Below are positions 28,554 through 37,075 of a DNA stretch of 64,000 nucleotides, one piece after another; position 1 is the stretch's first letter, and each line of letters starts with the position of its first letter. The notes under the pieces were generated by a model. That model was not told the DNA's origin. It did not search any database and saw only the letters and a list, made by a program, of their open reading frames with translations. Source of the DNA: Nocardiopsis sp. N85 (GTDB taxonomy: Bacteria > Actinomycetota > Actinomycetes > Streptosporangiales > Streptosporangiaceae); contig NZ_JARBUT010000004.1 of the NCBI RefSeq assembly GCF_028882275.1, positions 124,001 through 188,000 of the forward strand. The letters run 5' to 3'. A program made the translations under genes and the position numbers.

Positions 28554-29481
28554 AGAGCGCGTGCAACAGCGGCACCAGCTCGGCCGGCGACTCCACGGTG
28601 AAGTCCATGCCGAGCATGCCCGCGTACACGGCGATGGTGTCGAGGCTGTCGGCACCGGTGACGAGCACCGAGCTCGCCTCATCGATCGGTTCGACCACCC
28701 CGACCGCCGGATTGACACGGGCGAGCACCTCGTCGGCGGGCGCGTCGACGCGCAGCCTCGCGTGCGCCTTCCAGCCGTGCGCCGCGATCGTGCGCATGGC
28801 GAAGGCCGTGTGATCGCCACCGGGCGGGGGGACCGGCTCGAAACGCCGCCCGGTCCGCATCCGCGGCGTCATCCGATCGACGCGGTAGGTGCCCCACTCG
28901 CCGTCGTGCGGGTCGCGCGCGACAAGGTACCAGCGGCGCTGCCAGCTGAGCAGCCGATACGGTTCGACGAGCCGCGGCACGTCCTCGCCCTCGTGGTCGA
29001 AGCGCAGCCACTCGACGTCGCGGATGGCGGCCGCCACCGTCCGCAGCACGGAAGCGTCGACCTCGGGGTCGGGTGCGTCGGTGTCGGTGTTCTCGGGTGC
29101 GCGCTCGATCGTGCCGTGCAGCGCCTCCACGGTCGGACGCAGCCGTGCGGGCAGCACCTGTTCGAGCTTGGCGAGCGCACGACCACCCGCCTCGGTGACA
29201 CCGGAGACTCCCGACGCGAGGCGGAGCCCCACGGCCACGGCGACGGCCTCCTCGTCGTCCAGCAGCAGCGGCGGCATCCTGCCGCCCGCCCCGAGCCGGT
29301 ACCCGCCCGCGGACCCCCGGGTCGCGTCCACCGGGTAACCGAGCTCTCGGAGCCGTTCGACGTCGTTGCGGATGGTGCGTCCGCTGACCCCCAGCCGTTC
29401 GGCGAGTTCGCGACCCGGCCAGTCGGGTCGCGACTGCAACAGGGACAGCAGGGACAGGAGCCTGGCGGCGGCATCGGGCAC
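28513..29481 (-). CDS. YafY-like HTH/WYL-domain transcriptional regulator
   Basis: A 322-residue protein if GTG 29481 is used, which has GAAAGGGG 7 nt upstream; the frame also opens at ATG 29523 without an SD. The N-terminal HTH_11 reads LLSLLSLLQSRPDWPGRELAERLGVSGRTIRNDVERLRELGYPV. The WYL domain (about residues 130-200) has VEPYRLLSWQRRWYLVARDPHDGEWGTYRVDRM, with WYLVA as the signature for ligand binding. It is divergent from an epoxide hydrolase, and an ATGTCTTC/GAAGACAT dyad lies between them, so it probably controls that gene. Confidence 0.9.
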   Translation of the reverse strand: MPDAAARLLSLLSLLQSRPDWPGRELAERLGVSGRTIRNDVERLRELGYPVDATRGSAGGYRLGAGGRMPPLLLDDEEAVAVAVGLRLASGVSGVTEAGGRALAKLEQVLPARLRPTVEALHGTIERAPENTDTDAPDPEVDASVLRTVAAAIRDVEWLRFDHEGEDVPRLVEPYRLLSWQRRWYLVARDPHDGEWGTYRVDRMTPRMRTGRRFEPVPPPGGDHTAFAMRTIAAHGWKAHARLRVDAPADEVLARVNPAVGVVEPIDEASSVLVTGADSLDTIAVYAGMLGMDFTVESPAELVPLLHALSERYARSVAGSEP

Positions 29482-29531
29482 CCGGGCGCCCCTTTCGAAC
29501 TCTTCCGAACTCACGTGATCCATGAGGAACG

Positions 29532-29566
29532 ATGTCTTCCTAATGGAACCCTACAGTCGAAGACAT
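29532..29566. promoter_or_regulatory. Inverted repeat between WYL regulator and epoxide hydrolase
   Basis: ATGTCTTC (29532-29539) and GAAGACAT (29559-29566) form a perfect 8-bp dyad with a 19-nt spacer. TACAGT (29552-29557), the likely -10 of the hydrolase, lies inside it, and the distal arm includes the start codon. Confidence 0.6.
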
Positions 29567-30707
29567 GACGAACAGCAACGCTTCCACCGAGATCCGTCCC
29601 TTCACCGTCACCGTCCTGGACGCCGAACTCGACGACCTCCGCGAGCGCCTCGCCCGCACCCGCCTGCCCCAGCCCTCCCCGGTCGACGGCTGGGAGGCCG
29701 GGACCCCCGACTCCTACCTGCGCGAGGCGGTCACCGCCTGGCTCGACTTCGACTGGCGCGCGGCCGAGGCGCGCATCAACTCCGTACCGCACTTCACGAC
29801 CGAGGTCGACGGACAGACGATCCACTTCATGCACGTGCGCTCGCCCCACCCCGAGGCCACGCCGCTGCTGCTCGCGCACACCTACCCGGGTTCCTCGGTC
29901 GACCACCTCGACCTCATCGACGCGCTCATCGACCCGGTCGCCCACGGCGGTCGCGCCGAGGACGCCTTCCACCTCGTGATCCCGGACGCCCCGGGGTACG
30001 GCTTCTCCCAGCCGCTCACCGCCGGCTGGACCACCGCCCGCGTCGCCGCCGCCTACGACACCCTGATGCGCCGACTCGGCTACGACTCCTACGGTGTGCA
30101 CGGTTCCGACAACGGCGCGATGGTCGCCCGCGAACTCGGCCTGTCGAACCCCGAGGGCTTCCTCGGCCTGCACGTCCTCCAGCTCTTCTCGTTCCCCTCG
30201 GGCGACCCCGCCGAGTTCGAGCGCCTGGAGCCGCGGGACCACGCCGGCCTGGCGCACATGCAGTGGTTCCAGTCCGTGGGCGGCTACAACACCATGAACG
30301 CCTCCCGTCCCCAGACCGTCTCGGTCGGCCTCAGCGACTCTCCGGTGGGGCTGCTCGCCTACAGCGAGCTGTTCAACTCCTTCGGCAACGGCACCTCGCT
30401 CGTGCCCCTGGAGAAGATCCTCCTTGAGGTGAGCGTGAACTGGTTCGCGAACGCCGCCTCCGGCATGAGCCACGGCTACTTCGAGAACGCGCGTGCCCAG
30501 GAGGAGCCGAAGGTGAACCACGCGCCCACCGGGGTCGCCGTCTTCGCCGACGACTTCCAGACCATCCGGGTCTTCGCCGAACGCGACAACACGAACATCG
30601 TCCACTGGAACCGCTTCGAGAAGGGGGGACACTTCGCCGCCCTGGAGGTGCCCGAGGTCGTGGTCGGCGACATCCGCGCCTTCTTCGCCACGCTCCGCAC
30701 CCTCTGA
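29565..30707 (+). CDS. Epoxide hydrolase (EHN domain, alpha/beta fold)
   Basis: A 380-residue protein from ATG 29565. Residues 10-110 are the EHN domain (RPFTVTVLDAELDDLRERLARTRLPQP...WLDFDWRAAEARINSVPHFTTEVDG). The hydrolase domain has the oxyanion segment HTYPGSSVDH, the nucleophile Asp in GVHGSDNGAMVA and the catalytic His in GGHFAALEVPE. The usual HGWPGS and GGDWG motifs are changed to HTYPGS and GSDNG but the catalytic Asp remains. It likely opens an epoxide or a related ester. No SD is present; TACAGT lies 7 nt before ATG. Confidence 0.88.
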   Translation: MTNSNASTEIRPFTVTVLDAELDDLRERLARTRLPQPSPVDGWEAGTPDSYLREAVTAWLDFDWRAAEARINSVPHFTTEVDGQTIHFMHVRSPHPEATPLLLAHTYPGSSVDHLDLIDALIDPVAHGGRAEDAFHLVIPDAPGYGFSQPLTAGWTTARVAAAYDTLMRRLGYDSYGVHGSDNGAMVARELGLSNPEGFLGLHVLQLFSFPSGDPAEFERLEPRDHAGLAHMQWFQSVGGYNTMNASRPQTVSVGLSDSPVGLLAYSELFNSFGNGTSLVPLEKILLEVSVNWFANAASGMSHGYFENARAQEEPKVNHAPTGVAVFADDFQTIRVFAERDNTNIVHWNRFEKGGHFAALEVPEVVVGDIRAFFATLRTL

Positions 30708-30718
30708 TCCCGATACCC

Positions 30719-30750
30719 GGAGCGGGCCCGGCCACGGCCGGGCCCGCTCC
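30719..30750. terminator. Bidirectional terminator
   Basis: GGAGCGGGCCCGGCC and GGCCGGGCCCGCTCC are perfect 15-bp arms separated by 2 nt, between convergent genes. Confidence 0.75.
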
Positions 30751-30819
30751 CGGCGCGTGCGCCCGCCAGAGACCGGTCGCGCCCCGGCGCGGTCACCCGA
30801 AGGCGAAGGGCCCGTGCCC

Positions 30820-31764
30820 TCACCACGCTTCGATGAGGGGGGCGTCGTGCTCCCGCCGACGCCACTCCTCCGTGAGGCGGCCGAGACGGTGCGGCGCGGC
30901 GATGCCGCGCACGGCCGCGATCCTGCCGTCGCGCACGTCCAGGACCACCGTGCCCAGCACCCGCTCCTCGAACACGGCGATCACGGCGGGGGACCCGTTG
31001 ACCAGGTCGGCGTGGATCGAGGGGGACCCGCCGATCAGCCTCCGCTTCGCCGGAGTCGACGTGAAACCGGCCCGCGCGACGACGGCGATCCGCTCGGGGG
31101 TCGAGTACCACAACGGTTTCCGGGCCAGCCCGGCGCCGTCGGTGATCGCGATCGCGTCGTCGGCCAGCAAGGCCACCAGCCGTTCGGTGCGACCCGAGGA
31201 GGCGGCGTCGACGAACGCCTCGACGATGCGGCGGGCGGTGACACGATCGACCTCGTCGCGCTTGCGCTCGGCGGCGACCCGGCGCCGGGCCCGGTGGGCG
31301 TGCTGTTGGCTCGCGGACTCGGTGATGTCGAGGATCCCGGCGATCTCGGCGTGGCTGTAGGAGAAGGCCTCGCGCAGCACGTAGACGGCCCGCTCGACCG
31401 GTGAGAGGCGTTCCATGAGCATCAGCATCGCCAGGGTGACCGACTCACGTTGCTCGACCGTGTCGGCCGGGCCCAGCATCGGGTCGCCGTCGAGGAGGGG
31501 TTCGGGCAGCCAGGCGCCGACCGCGCGTTCGCGTCGCGTCCTCGCCGAGCGGAGCCGGTCGAGGGACAGGTTGGTGACCACCGTGGTCAGCCACGCCTCG
31601 GGCACCTCGATGCGGCCCCGGTCGGCGGACTGCCAGCGCAGGAACGCGTCCTGCACGGCGTCCTCGGCGTCGGCGGCCGAGCCGAGGAGACGGTACGCGA
31701 GCGAGGCCAACCGGCCCCGGTTGGCCTCGAACAGCTCCACGGCGACGGCGTCCATGAGGGCCAC
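30820..31764 (-). CDS. sigJ: ECF41-type sigma factor (SigJ-like) with SnoaL-like C-terminus
   Basis: A 314-residue protein; GTG 31764 follows the upstream stop by 1 bp, with ATG 31755 as alternative. Sigma-2 is LFEANRGRLASLAYRLLGSAADAEDAVQDAFLRW, and sigma-4 is LSPVERAVYVLREAFSYSHAEIAGILDITESASQQHAHRARRRV. The extra C-terminal domain (about residues 180-314; DAASSGRTERLVALLADDAIAITDGAGLARK) is the NTF2/SnoaL-like extension of ECF41 sigma factors, which replaces an anti-sigma factor. Second in an operon with an oxidoreductase, the conserved ECF41 context. The activating signal is unknown. Confidence 0.9.
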   Translation of the reverse strand: MALMDAVAVELFEANRGRLASLAYRLLGSAADAEDAVQDAFLRWQSADRGRIEVPEAWLTTVVTNLSLDRLRSARTRRERAVGAWLPEPLLDGDPMLGPADTVEQRESVTLAMLMLMERLSPVERAVYVLREAFSYSHAEIAGILDITESASQQHAHRARRRVAAERKRDEVDRVTARRIVEAFVDAASSGRTERLVALLADDAIAITDGAGLARKPLWYSTPERIAVVARAGFTSTPAKRRLIGGSPSIHADLVNGSPAVIAVFEERVLGTVVLDVRDGRIAAVRGIAAPHRLGRLTEEWRRREHDAPLIEAW

Positions 31765-31765
31765 G

Positions 31766-32956
31766 TTAGTCGGCGACCGCCTCGGTCGAGCGGACGGGCG
31801 CGGCGGCCAGGCGGTACCTGCGGGTCGGCAGCCCGTAGGTCGGGTTCCTCATGTTCCACGCGGTGCCCCGGAGAACGAACGCCTTGACGAACGCGGCCGT
31901 CCGGCCGCGCAGGGACCAGGGCCTCGATCGCGCCTCGCCGTCGACCACCTGGAAGATCCCGTCCCCGCGCCCGAGGCTGACGCAGTTGCCGAGGTACGCC
32001 AGCGGCTTCTCCGGGATCCCGCGACCGGTCAGGTCCCCCACGATCGCGGCCGTGGCCTGCATCCCGGTGAACCCCGCCGAAGCGCAGGACATCGGCAGCG
32101 TCCGCCCGTTGTCGCCGATGACGTGGACACCGTCACCGGCGGCGTAGACCTCCGGGTGCGAGACCGACCGCATCATGCGGTCGACCGTGATCCGGCCGTC
32201 GTCCTCGACGTGGAGTCCGCCGTCGGCGGCGATGGGGTGGGCGGCGAAACCGGCCGCCCATACGACCGCGTCGGCGGCCAGGGAGGTGCCGTCGGCGGCG
32301 ATGGCGCCGGTCGCCTCGACCCGTGTGACGGTGGTGTTCTCGTGGACGTCGACGCCGAACCGCTCGAAGGCGCGCATCAGGTGACGGCGGGCCTTCGAGC
32401 CCATCCAGCCGCCCGGTTCGCCGCTGGTGGCGAGGGCCACCCGTAGCCCGGGGCGGGATTCGGCGATCTCGGTGGCGACCTCGATCGCGGTCAGGTTGCC
32501 GCCGACGACCAACACCGTCCCGTTCTCGCCCAACTCCTCCAGACGCCGCCGCAGGCGCAGCGCCGACGGCCGGTCCGCGACGTGGAAGCCGTGCTCGCGC
32601 ACGCCCGGGACCCCGTGGTCCGCGGCGGTGCTGCCGAGCGCGTAGAGGAGGGTGTCGTACGCCAGCCGGTCGGTGTCCTCGCCGTCGGTCACGGTGACGG
32701 TCCGCCGGTCGGCGTCGATGGCGGTGACGCGTGCCGACCGCAGCCGGATCCCCGTTCCCGCGAACATCTCCGCCAGCCCGTGTCGGCGCGGTTCCCGGCC
32801 GGTGGCGAGCTGGTGCAGGCGCATCCGCTCGACGAAGTCGGGCTCGGCGTTGACGACGGTGATCTCGACGTCGGAGGGATGGAGACGACGCGCGAGGCGT
32901 CCCGCGGAGGAGGCGCCCGCGTATCCGGCTCCGAGGACGATGATGCGGTGTCGCAT
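31766..32956 (-). CDS. NAD(P)/FAD-dependent oxidoreductase (NDH-2-like)
   Basis: A 396-residue protein from ATG 32956 with GGGAGAAG upstream. The FAD motif VLGAGYAGASSAGRLARRL (residues 6-24) is followed by the NAD(P)-binding VLVVGGNLTAIEVATEIAE (about 150-168) and the FAD-phosphate motif EVYAAGDG (about 285). It lacks C-terminal membrane helices but is otherwise like type II NADH dehydrogenases. It is translated just ahead of the ECF41 sigma gene (1-bp gap), so the sigma factor probably controls its own operon and this enzyme is its first product. Substrate unknown. Confidence 0.9.
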   Translation of the reverse strand: MRHRIIVLGAGYAGASSAGRLARRLHPSDVEITVVNAEPDFVERMRLHQLATGREPRRHGLAEMFAGTGIRLRSARVTAIDADRRTVTVTDGEDTDRLAYDTLLYALGSTAADHGVPGVREHGFHVADRPSALRLRRRLEELGENGTVLVVGGNLTAIEVATEIAESRPGLRVALATSGEPGGWMGSKARRHLMRAFERFGVDVHENTTVTRVEATGAIAADGTSLAADAVVWAAGFAAHPIAADGGLHVEDDGRITVDRMMRSVSHPEVYAAGDGVHVIGDNGRTLPMSCASAGFTGMQATAAIVGDLTGRGIPEKPLAYLGNCVSLGRGDGIFQVVDGEARSRPWSLRGRTAAFVKAFVLRGTAWNMRNPTYGLPTRRYRLAAAPVRSTEAVAD

Positions 32957-33024
32957 GTTCTTCTCCCTGTCTGTTCGTTCGCCCCTTGAACGAGACGGCG
33001 TCCGGATCCCTGACAGGGCGTGAA

Positions 33025-33040
33025 TGTGACCTGGGTCACT
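33025..33040 (-). promoter_or_regulatory. CRP-like dyad upstream of the oxidoreductase/sigJ operon
   Basis: TGTGA-N6-TCACT matches the cyclic-AMP receptor consensus except for the last base and is symmetric as GTGACC-TG-GGTCAC. It lies 69 bp before the oxidoreductase start. It could serve another regulator. Confidence 0.4.
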
Positions 33041-33204
33041 ATCAGATGTCGGTTGCGCGGGGGCGGACCCCGGTGGGCCGCTCGCCCGAGCCGCGGCGTG
33101 TTCCGCGCGGGTGCTCCGTGGTCGGCGGGCCCGCCGGATCCGGTGCGGCCCGAGCCCCGTGGGCCCGCCCCGACGCGACGGCTCGGGCGGATCCCCCGGC
33201 GCCA

Positions 33205-33222
33205 TATTCTAGTGCTAGAATA
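33205..33222 (+). promoter_or_regulatory. PadR operator overlapping an extended -10
   Basis: TATTCTAG-TG-CTAGAATA is a perfect 8-bp dyad. Its right arm contains the extended -10 TGC-TAGAAT, 6 nt from the ATG. Binding there would block the leaderless padR promoter. Confidence 0.8.
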
Positions 33223-33227
33223 GCGTC

Positions 33228-33749
33228 ATGGAGCCGACACCCGCCGAACTCACCCTCCTGGGCCTGGTCATCGAACACCCCCGGCACGGCTACGACCTGG
33301 AACAGGTCATAGAGCGACGCGGCATCCGCCAGTGGACGGACATCGGGTTCTCCTCGATCTACTACCTGCTCACCAAGTTGGAGAAGCGGGGCCTGGTCCA
33401 CGTCCCGGAGGCCGCCGGCGGGGCGAAGTCCCGCCGGGTGTTCCACGCCACCCCCGAAGGAAGGCGGGTCGCCGAGCGCGGCGCGCTCGCCCTCATCGAG
33501 GAGGCGCGGCCGGTCCCGCACCCGCTGCTGGTGGGCATCGCCAACCTGCCGCTGCTCTCCGAGGAGGAGTACGTCGGGGCCCTGCGCGTCAGGCTGGCCC
33601 GGGTGGAGGAGCGCATCGCCGTGATCCGGGAGGTCGAACGCGCGCAGGCGCCCCTGGAGATGGCGGCGCGTGAGGTGTTCTCGTATTCGCTGAGCCTCTT
33701 GGAGGCGGAAAGGTCGTGGCTCGCAGCCCGAGCCCAGGTGCCCGAATGA
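33228..33749 (+). CDS. PadR-family transcriptional regulator
   Basis: A 173-residue protein from ATG 33228. The winged helix is typical: ELTLLGLVIEHPRHGYDLEQVIERRGIRQWTDIGFSSIYYLLTKLEKRGLVHVPE, with PEGRR after the wing. The C-terminal half is a helical dimerisation domain. The gene has no SD and probably a leaderless mRNA from a promoter that its own perfect dyad covers, implying autorepression. It overlaps the GyrI-like gene by 4 nt (ATGA), so the two are translationally coupled. Confidence 0.92.
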   Translation: MEPTPAELTLLGLVIEHPRHGYDLEQVIERRGIRQWTDIGFSSIYYLLTKLEKRGLVHVPEAAGGAKSRRVFHATPEGRRVAERGALALIEEARPVPHPLLVGIANLPLLSEEEYVGALRVRLARVEERIAVIREVERAQAPLEMAAREVFSYSLSLLEAERSWLAARAQVPE

Positions 33750-34375
33750 CCGAGAAGATCGATTTCAAGAAGACCCTCGACGCCTATCAGGCGAAACAGG
33801 GCCTGTTCCGGATCGTGGAGGTCCCGAAGCTGCGGTACCTCATGATCGACGGCCACGGGGATCCCAACACCCGCGCCTTCGCCGAGGCGATCGAGACGCT
33901 CTACCCGGTGGCCTACAAGCTCAAGTTCGCCAGCAAGCGGGAACTCGGACGCGACCACGTCGTCATGCCCCTGGAAGCCCTGTGGTGGGCCGAGGACATG
34001 GACGCCTTCACGGCGGCGCGCGACAAGTCGCTATGGGACTGGACGCTGATGATCATGGTCCCGGACTGGGCCGACCAGGGCATGTTCGCCGCGGCCGTCG
34101 AGCGCGCCGGGGCGAAGAACCGGCCCGCGCGCCTGGACGACCTCCGGTTGGAGTCGCTGTCCGAGGGCCGTTGCGCGCAGACGTTGCACGTCGGCTCGTT
34201 CGACGACGAGGCGGACGTGCTCACGCGGATGCACCACGCGTTCATCCCGGACAACGGGCTGCGCATGACCGGCAAACACCACGAGATCTACCTCAGTGAC
34301 TTCCGCAAGGTCGCTCCGGAGAAACTGCGCACCATCCTCAGACAGCCGGTCCGCACCGCCACCCCGGGCGGCTGA
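33746..34375 (+). CDS. GyrI-like small-molecule binding protein
   Basis: A 209-residue protein starting at ATG 33746, overlapping the padR stop as ATGA. It has KLRYLMIDGHGDPNTRAFAEAIETLYPVAYKLKF near the N-terminus and a GKHHEIYLSDFRKVAPEKLRTILRQPV end, the pattern of PF06445 proteins of about 210 residues. These bind hydrophobic cations or drugs, and some hydrolyse small electrophiles. Co-expressed with PadR, it may be a sequestering resistance protein or a ligand sensor. Confidence 0.88.
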   Translation: MTEKIDFKKTLDAYQAKQGLFRIVEVPKLRYLMIDGHGDPNTRAFAEAIETLYPVAYKLKFASKRELGRDHVVMPLEALWWAEDMDAFTAARDKSLWDWTLMIMVPDWADQGMFAAAVERAGAKNRPARLDDLRLESLSEGRCAQTLHVGSFDDEADVLTRMHHAFIPDNGLRMTGKHHEIYLSDFRKVAPEKLRTILRQPVRTATPGG

Positions 34376-34382
34376 CACGGGC

Positions 34383-34420
34383 CGTACGTCTCGGGCGGCC
34401 CGGGCCGCCTGAGACGTACG
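34383..34420. terminator. Bidirectional terminator
   Basis: Two 17-bp arms (34383-34399 and 34404-34420) with one G-U pair and a CCGG loop, between the convergent GyrI-like and kinase genes. Confidence 0.75.
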
Positions 34421-34531
34421 CGCGCTCCTCCACTCCGCCGGCGCGTCACCATGGAGAGGAGGGTCCTCCGAGCGGAGGGGGACGATGACGCGCCTTCGGC
34501 GGCGACGCCCGGGACGTTCCCGCCCCGGTGC

Positions 34532-36520
34532 TCAGTCGAGCGACCACAGCCGCACGGTGCGGTCGTCACCGGTGGCCAGGGTGGTGCCGTCGGGGCTGAA
34601 CGCGGCCGACCGTACGCTACCGGTGTGGTCCGTGAACTCGGCGATCCGCTCGCCGGTGTCGATGTCCCACACCTGTGCGGTGCTGTTGCCGGTGATGGCC
34701 AGGGTCGTGCCGTCGGGGCCGAACACCACCGAGCCGACAGGTTCGTCCTGCCCGGTGAAGTCGGCGATCCGCTCGCCGGTGCCGACGTCCCACAGCCGTA
34801 CGACACCGTCGGTTCCGCCGGTGGCCAGGATGGTGCCGTCGGGACTGAACACCACTTGCTTCACGAGGCCGTCGTGTCCGGTGAAGTCGGCGATCCCCTC
34901 ACCGGTCTCGACGTCCCACAGCCGGGCGTTGCCATCGGCGTGGCCGGTGGCCAGTGTGGTGCCGTCGGGGCCGAAGGCCACCGGGTGGACCCCGTGCTCA
35001 CCGTGTCCGGTGAAACCGATCCGTTCGCCGGTGGCCACATCCCACCACCGGGCGGAACCGTCGGCGTGGGCGCTGACCAGGGTGGCGCCGTCGGGACCGA
35101 GCGCCGACGGCCGATTGGAACCCGAGTGCCCGACAAGGGTGACGGTCTCCTCCCCGGTGTCGGCGTACCACAGTCGAGCGGTCTCGCCGCTCTCCAGGAA
35201 CAGGGTGCCGTCGTCGAAGGTGAACTCCACCGAGCCGAGCCATTCCTCGTCGCCGGTCACGTCGATCCGCTCGCCGGAGTCGACGCTCCACAACGCGACG
35301 GTCCTCCCCTCGCCGGTGGCCAGAGTGGCACCATCGGGGGCGAACGCCATGGACCGTACGCTGTCGCCGTGCTCGATGACCATGAACGGGCCGGGTTCGG
35401 ATCCCTCGGACCCGCTCGTCTCCGACTGTGAGAGGTCCAGGACGGCCGGGCCGACGACGAGCGCGAAGACGCCCATCACGGCGATCGAACCGAGGACGCC
35501 CGTCCGCCCGGGGTTCCGAGCGGACCCCGGGTCCTCGGGGCCCCGTCGATCCGTGCCGTCCCCTCCCTCGGCCCGGGTCGGAACCCCGGCGCGCGGTTCG
35601 TACGGTGCGGGCGCGGGCTCGCCCTCCGGGCTTTCCGACACCGTCGGCCGTGACGGGTTCCGGACGGTGGTGCCGGCCGGCGGGACCACGACGGTCGTTA
35701 CCGGCCACGCGCTTTCCAGGCCGTGGTGTTCGAAGCGGGTGAGGATCTGCTCGGGTGTGGGGCGTTGGGCGGGGTCGTGGTTCCAGCAGTGGGTGATCAG
35801 GTCCCGGATGTGGGGGTCGATGTCGCCGGGGTCGGGGGGTGGTGAGATCAGGCGGCGCAGGGTCTCGGCCATGGTGGTGCCGGAGAAGGGCCCGGTGCCG
35901 GTGGCGGCGTAGGCCAGCACGGTGCCCAGCGAGAACACGTCCGAGGCCGGGCCCACCCGTGAGCCGTCGGTCTGTTCGGGGGACATGTAGGGCAGGGTGC
36001 CGAACACCGCGCCCCGGGTGGTCATGCTGTCGGCGTCCACGGGACGGGCGATGCCGAAGTCGATGATCCTGGGGCCGTCCTCGGCCAGGATGATGTTGGC
36101 CGGTTTGAGGTCGCGGTGGACCAGGCCGCAGGCGTGGATCGCCTGGAGACCCTCGGTGAGGCCGGTGGCCAGGACGTGGAGCACGGGCGGGGCGAGGGGG
36201 CCGTCCGCCCGGACGGCCTGCTCCAGGGTGGGTCCGTTGATGTGGGCGGTGGCGATCCAGGGGGAGTCGGCGTCGGGGTCGGCGTCCACGACCTGGGCGG
36301 TGTGGAAGCCCCCGACCCGGCGGGCGGCCTCGGCCTCCCGGGCGAACCGGGCGCGGAAACCCTCCTCCCCGGCGAGTTCGGGATGGACGACCTTGACGAC
36401 GAGCAGTCGTCCCGAGGTGGTGCGGGCGAGGTAGACCCGGCCCATACCGCCCGCGCCCAGGCGTGCCGTGAGTCGGTACCCGCCGATGCGCGGCGGGTCG
36501 GTGGGATGGAGGGGTTCCAC
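34532..36520 (-). CDS. Membrane Ser/Thr protein kinase with extracellular WD40 propeller
   Basis: A 662-residue protein; GTG 36520 gives the typical actinomycete start MEPLHPTDPPRIGGYRLTARLGAGGMGRVYLA. Kinase domain residues about 14-265: catalytic Lys in LLVVKVVHPE, HRDLKPANI, DFGIARP and MSPEQTDGS. A Pro-rich linker leads to one membrane helix (GVLGSIAVMGVFALVVGPAV, about residue 340). The remaining 300 residues hold about seven WD40-like blades, each with FSPDGTTLATG and RLWDV-type strands and D-x-GERI turns. A cytoplasmic kinase joined to an external beta-propeller is a sensor layout. Ligand and substrates unknown. Confidence 0.93.
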   Translation of the reverse strand: MEPLHPTDPPRIGGYRLTARLGAGGMGRVYLARTTSGRLLVVKVVHPELAGEEGFRARFAREAEAARRVGGFHTAQVVDADPDADSPWIATAHINGPTLEQAVRADGPLAPPVLHVLATGLTEGLQAIHACGLVHRDLKPANIILAEDGPRIIDFGIARPVDADSMTTRGAVFGTLPYMSPEQTDGSRVGPASDVFSLGTVLAYAATGTGPFSGTTMAETLRRLISPPPDPGDIDPHIRDLITHCWNHDPAQRPTPEQILTRFEHHGLESAWPVTTVVVPPAGTTVRNPSRPTVSESPEGEPAPAPYEPRAGVPTRAEGGDGTDRRGPEDPGSARNPGRTGVLGSIAVMGVFALVVGPAVLDLSQSETSGSEGSEPGPFMVIEHGDSVRSMAFAPDGATLATGEGRTVALWSVDSGERIDVTGDEEWLGSVEFTFDDGTLFLESGETARLWYADTGEETVTLVGHSGSNRPSALGPDGATLVSAHADGSARWWDVATGERIGFTGHGEHGVHPVAFGPDGTTLATGHADGNARLWDVETGEGIADFTGHDGLVKQVVFSPDGTILATGGTDGVVRLWDVGTGERIADFTGQDEPVGSVVFGPDGTTLAITGNSTAQVWDIDTGERIAEFTDHTGSVRSAAFSPDGTTLATGDDRTVRLWSLD

Positions 36521-37075
36521 GGCGTCGGCCTCTTGTCGGATGGGGAAGAGCGGTCGGGTGATCTTCCGGGACTGGTCGGTGTCGCGGGTGGGAGCGGTCC
36601 GTGGACCGCTCGCCGTTACCGGGGCCGCCACGGGGAGGGACGGGGCCCGCTTCGAACACGGTACGGATTCTGGTGTGCGAACCCGCGCGGGGTAAGGGGT
36701 CGCGACCTCATCGGCCACATCCGGCCGTCGAGGCGGCCGAGGACGGGCCCCGGCGCACACATGACGATGCCAGGCGGATCGCGGGCGTTCGGGGCCGGGG
36801 CCGACCCTGGGGGAGCACCCCGCCCGGATGGGTTCCTGGAAACGGCGGGACGGGATCGGCATCGGCCCTGGCAGCCGGTCATGGGTGGCGGATAGTGCCG
36901 GAGTGGTGACCATGTGTGTATTCACCGCCTGGGTTCCGTGTGCTAATACTGATAATCGTTTTCATCAAGTCATCGCCCGTCGCCCCCGGCTCGGGTGCCG
37001 GCGGGATGGGCAGTGCGAACGCGGGGCTCGTCGGATCATGGGCGGCCTCGGTGATCGACCGAAGGGAAAACGACC
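36521..37075. other. 555-bp divergent intergenic region
   Basis: Promoter region for the kinase (minus) and the methyltransferase/PLP operon (plus). The part up to 36900 is GC-rich without visible genes; 36910-36970 is AT-rich and holds the Zur-like box. Confidence 0.55.
36921..36964 (+). promoter_or_regulatory. Promoter with Zur-like box before the methyltransferase/PLP operon
   Basis: TTCACC (36921-36926) and TAATAC (36944-36949) are 17 bp apart. TGATAATCGTTTTCA (36950-36964) follows directly and matches the actinobacterial Zur box TGAAAATGATTTTCA at 12 of 15 positions. A Fur-type site is the alternative. Confidence 0.55.
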
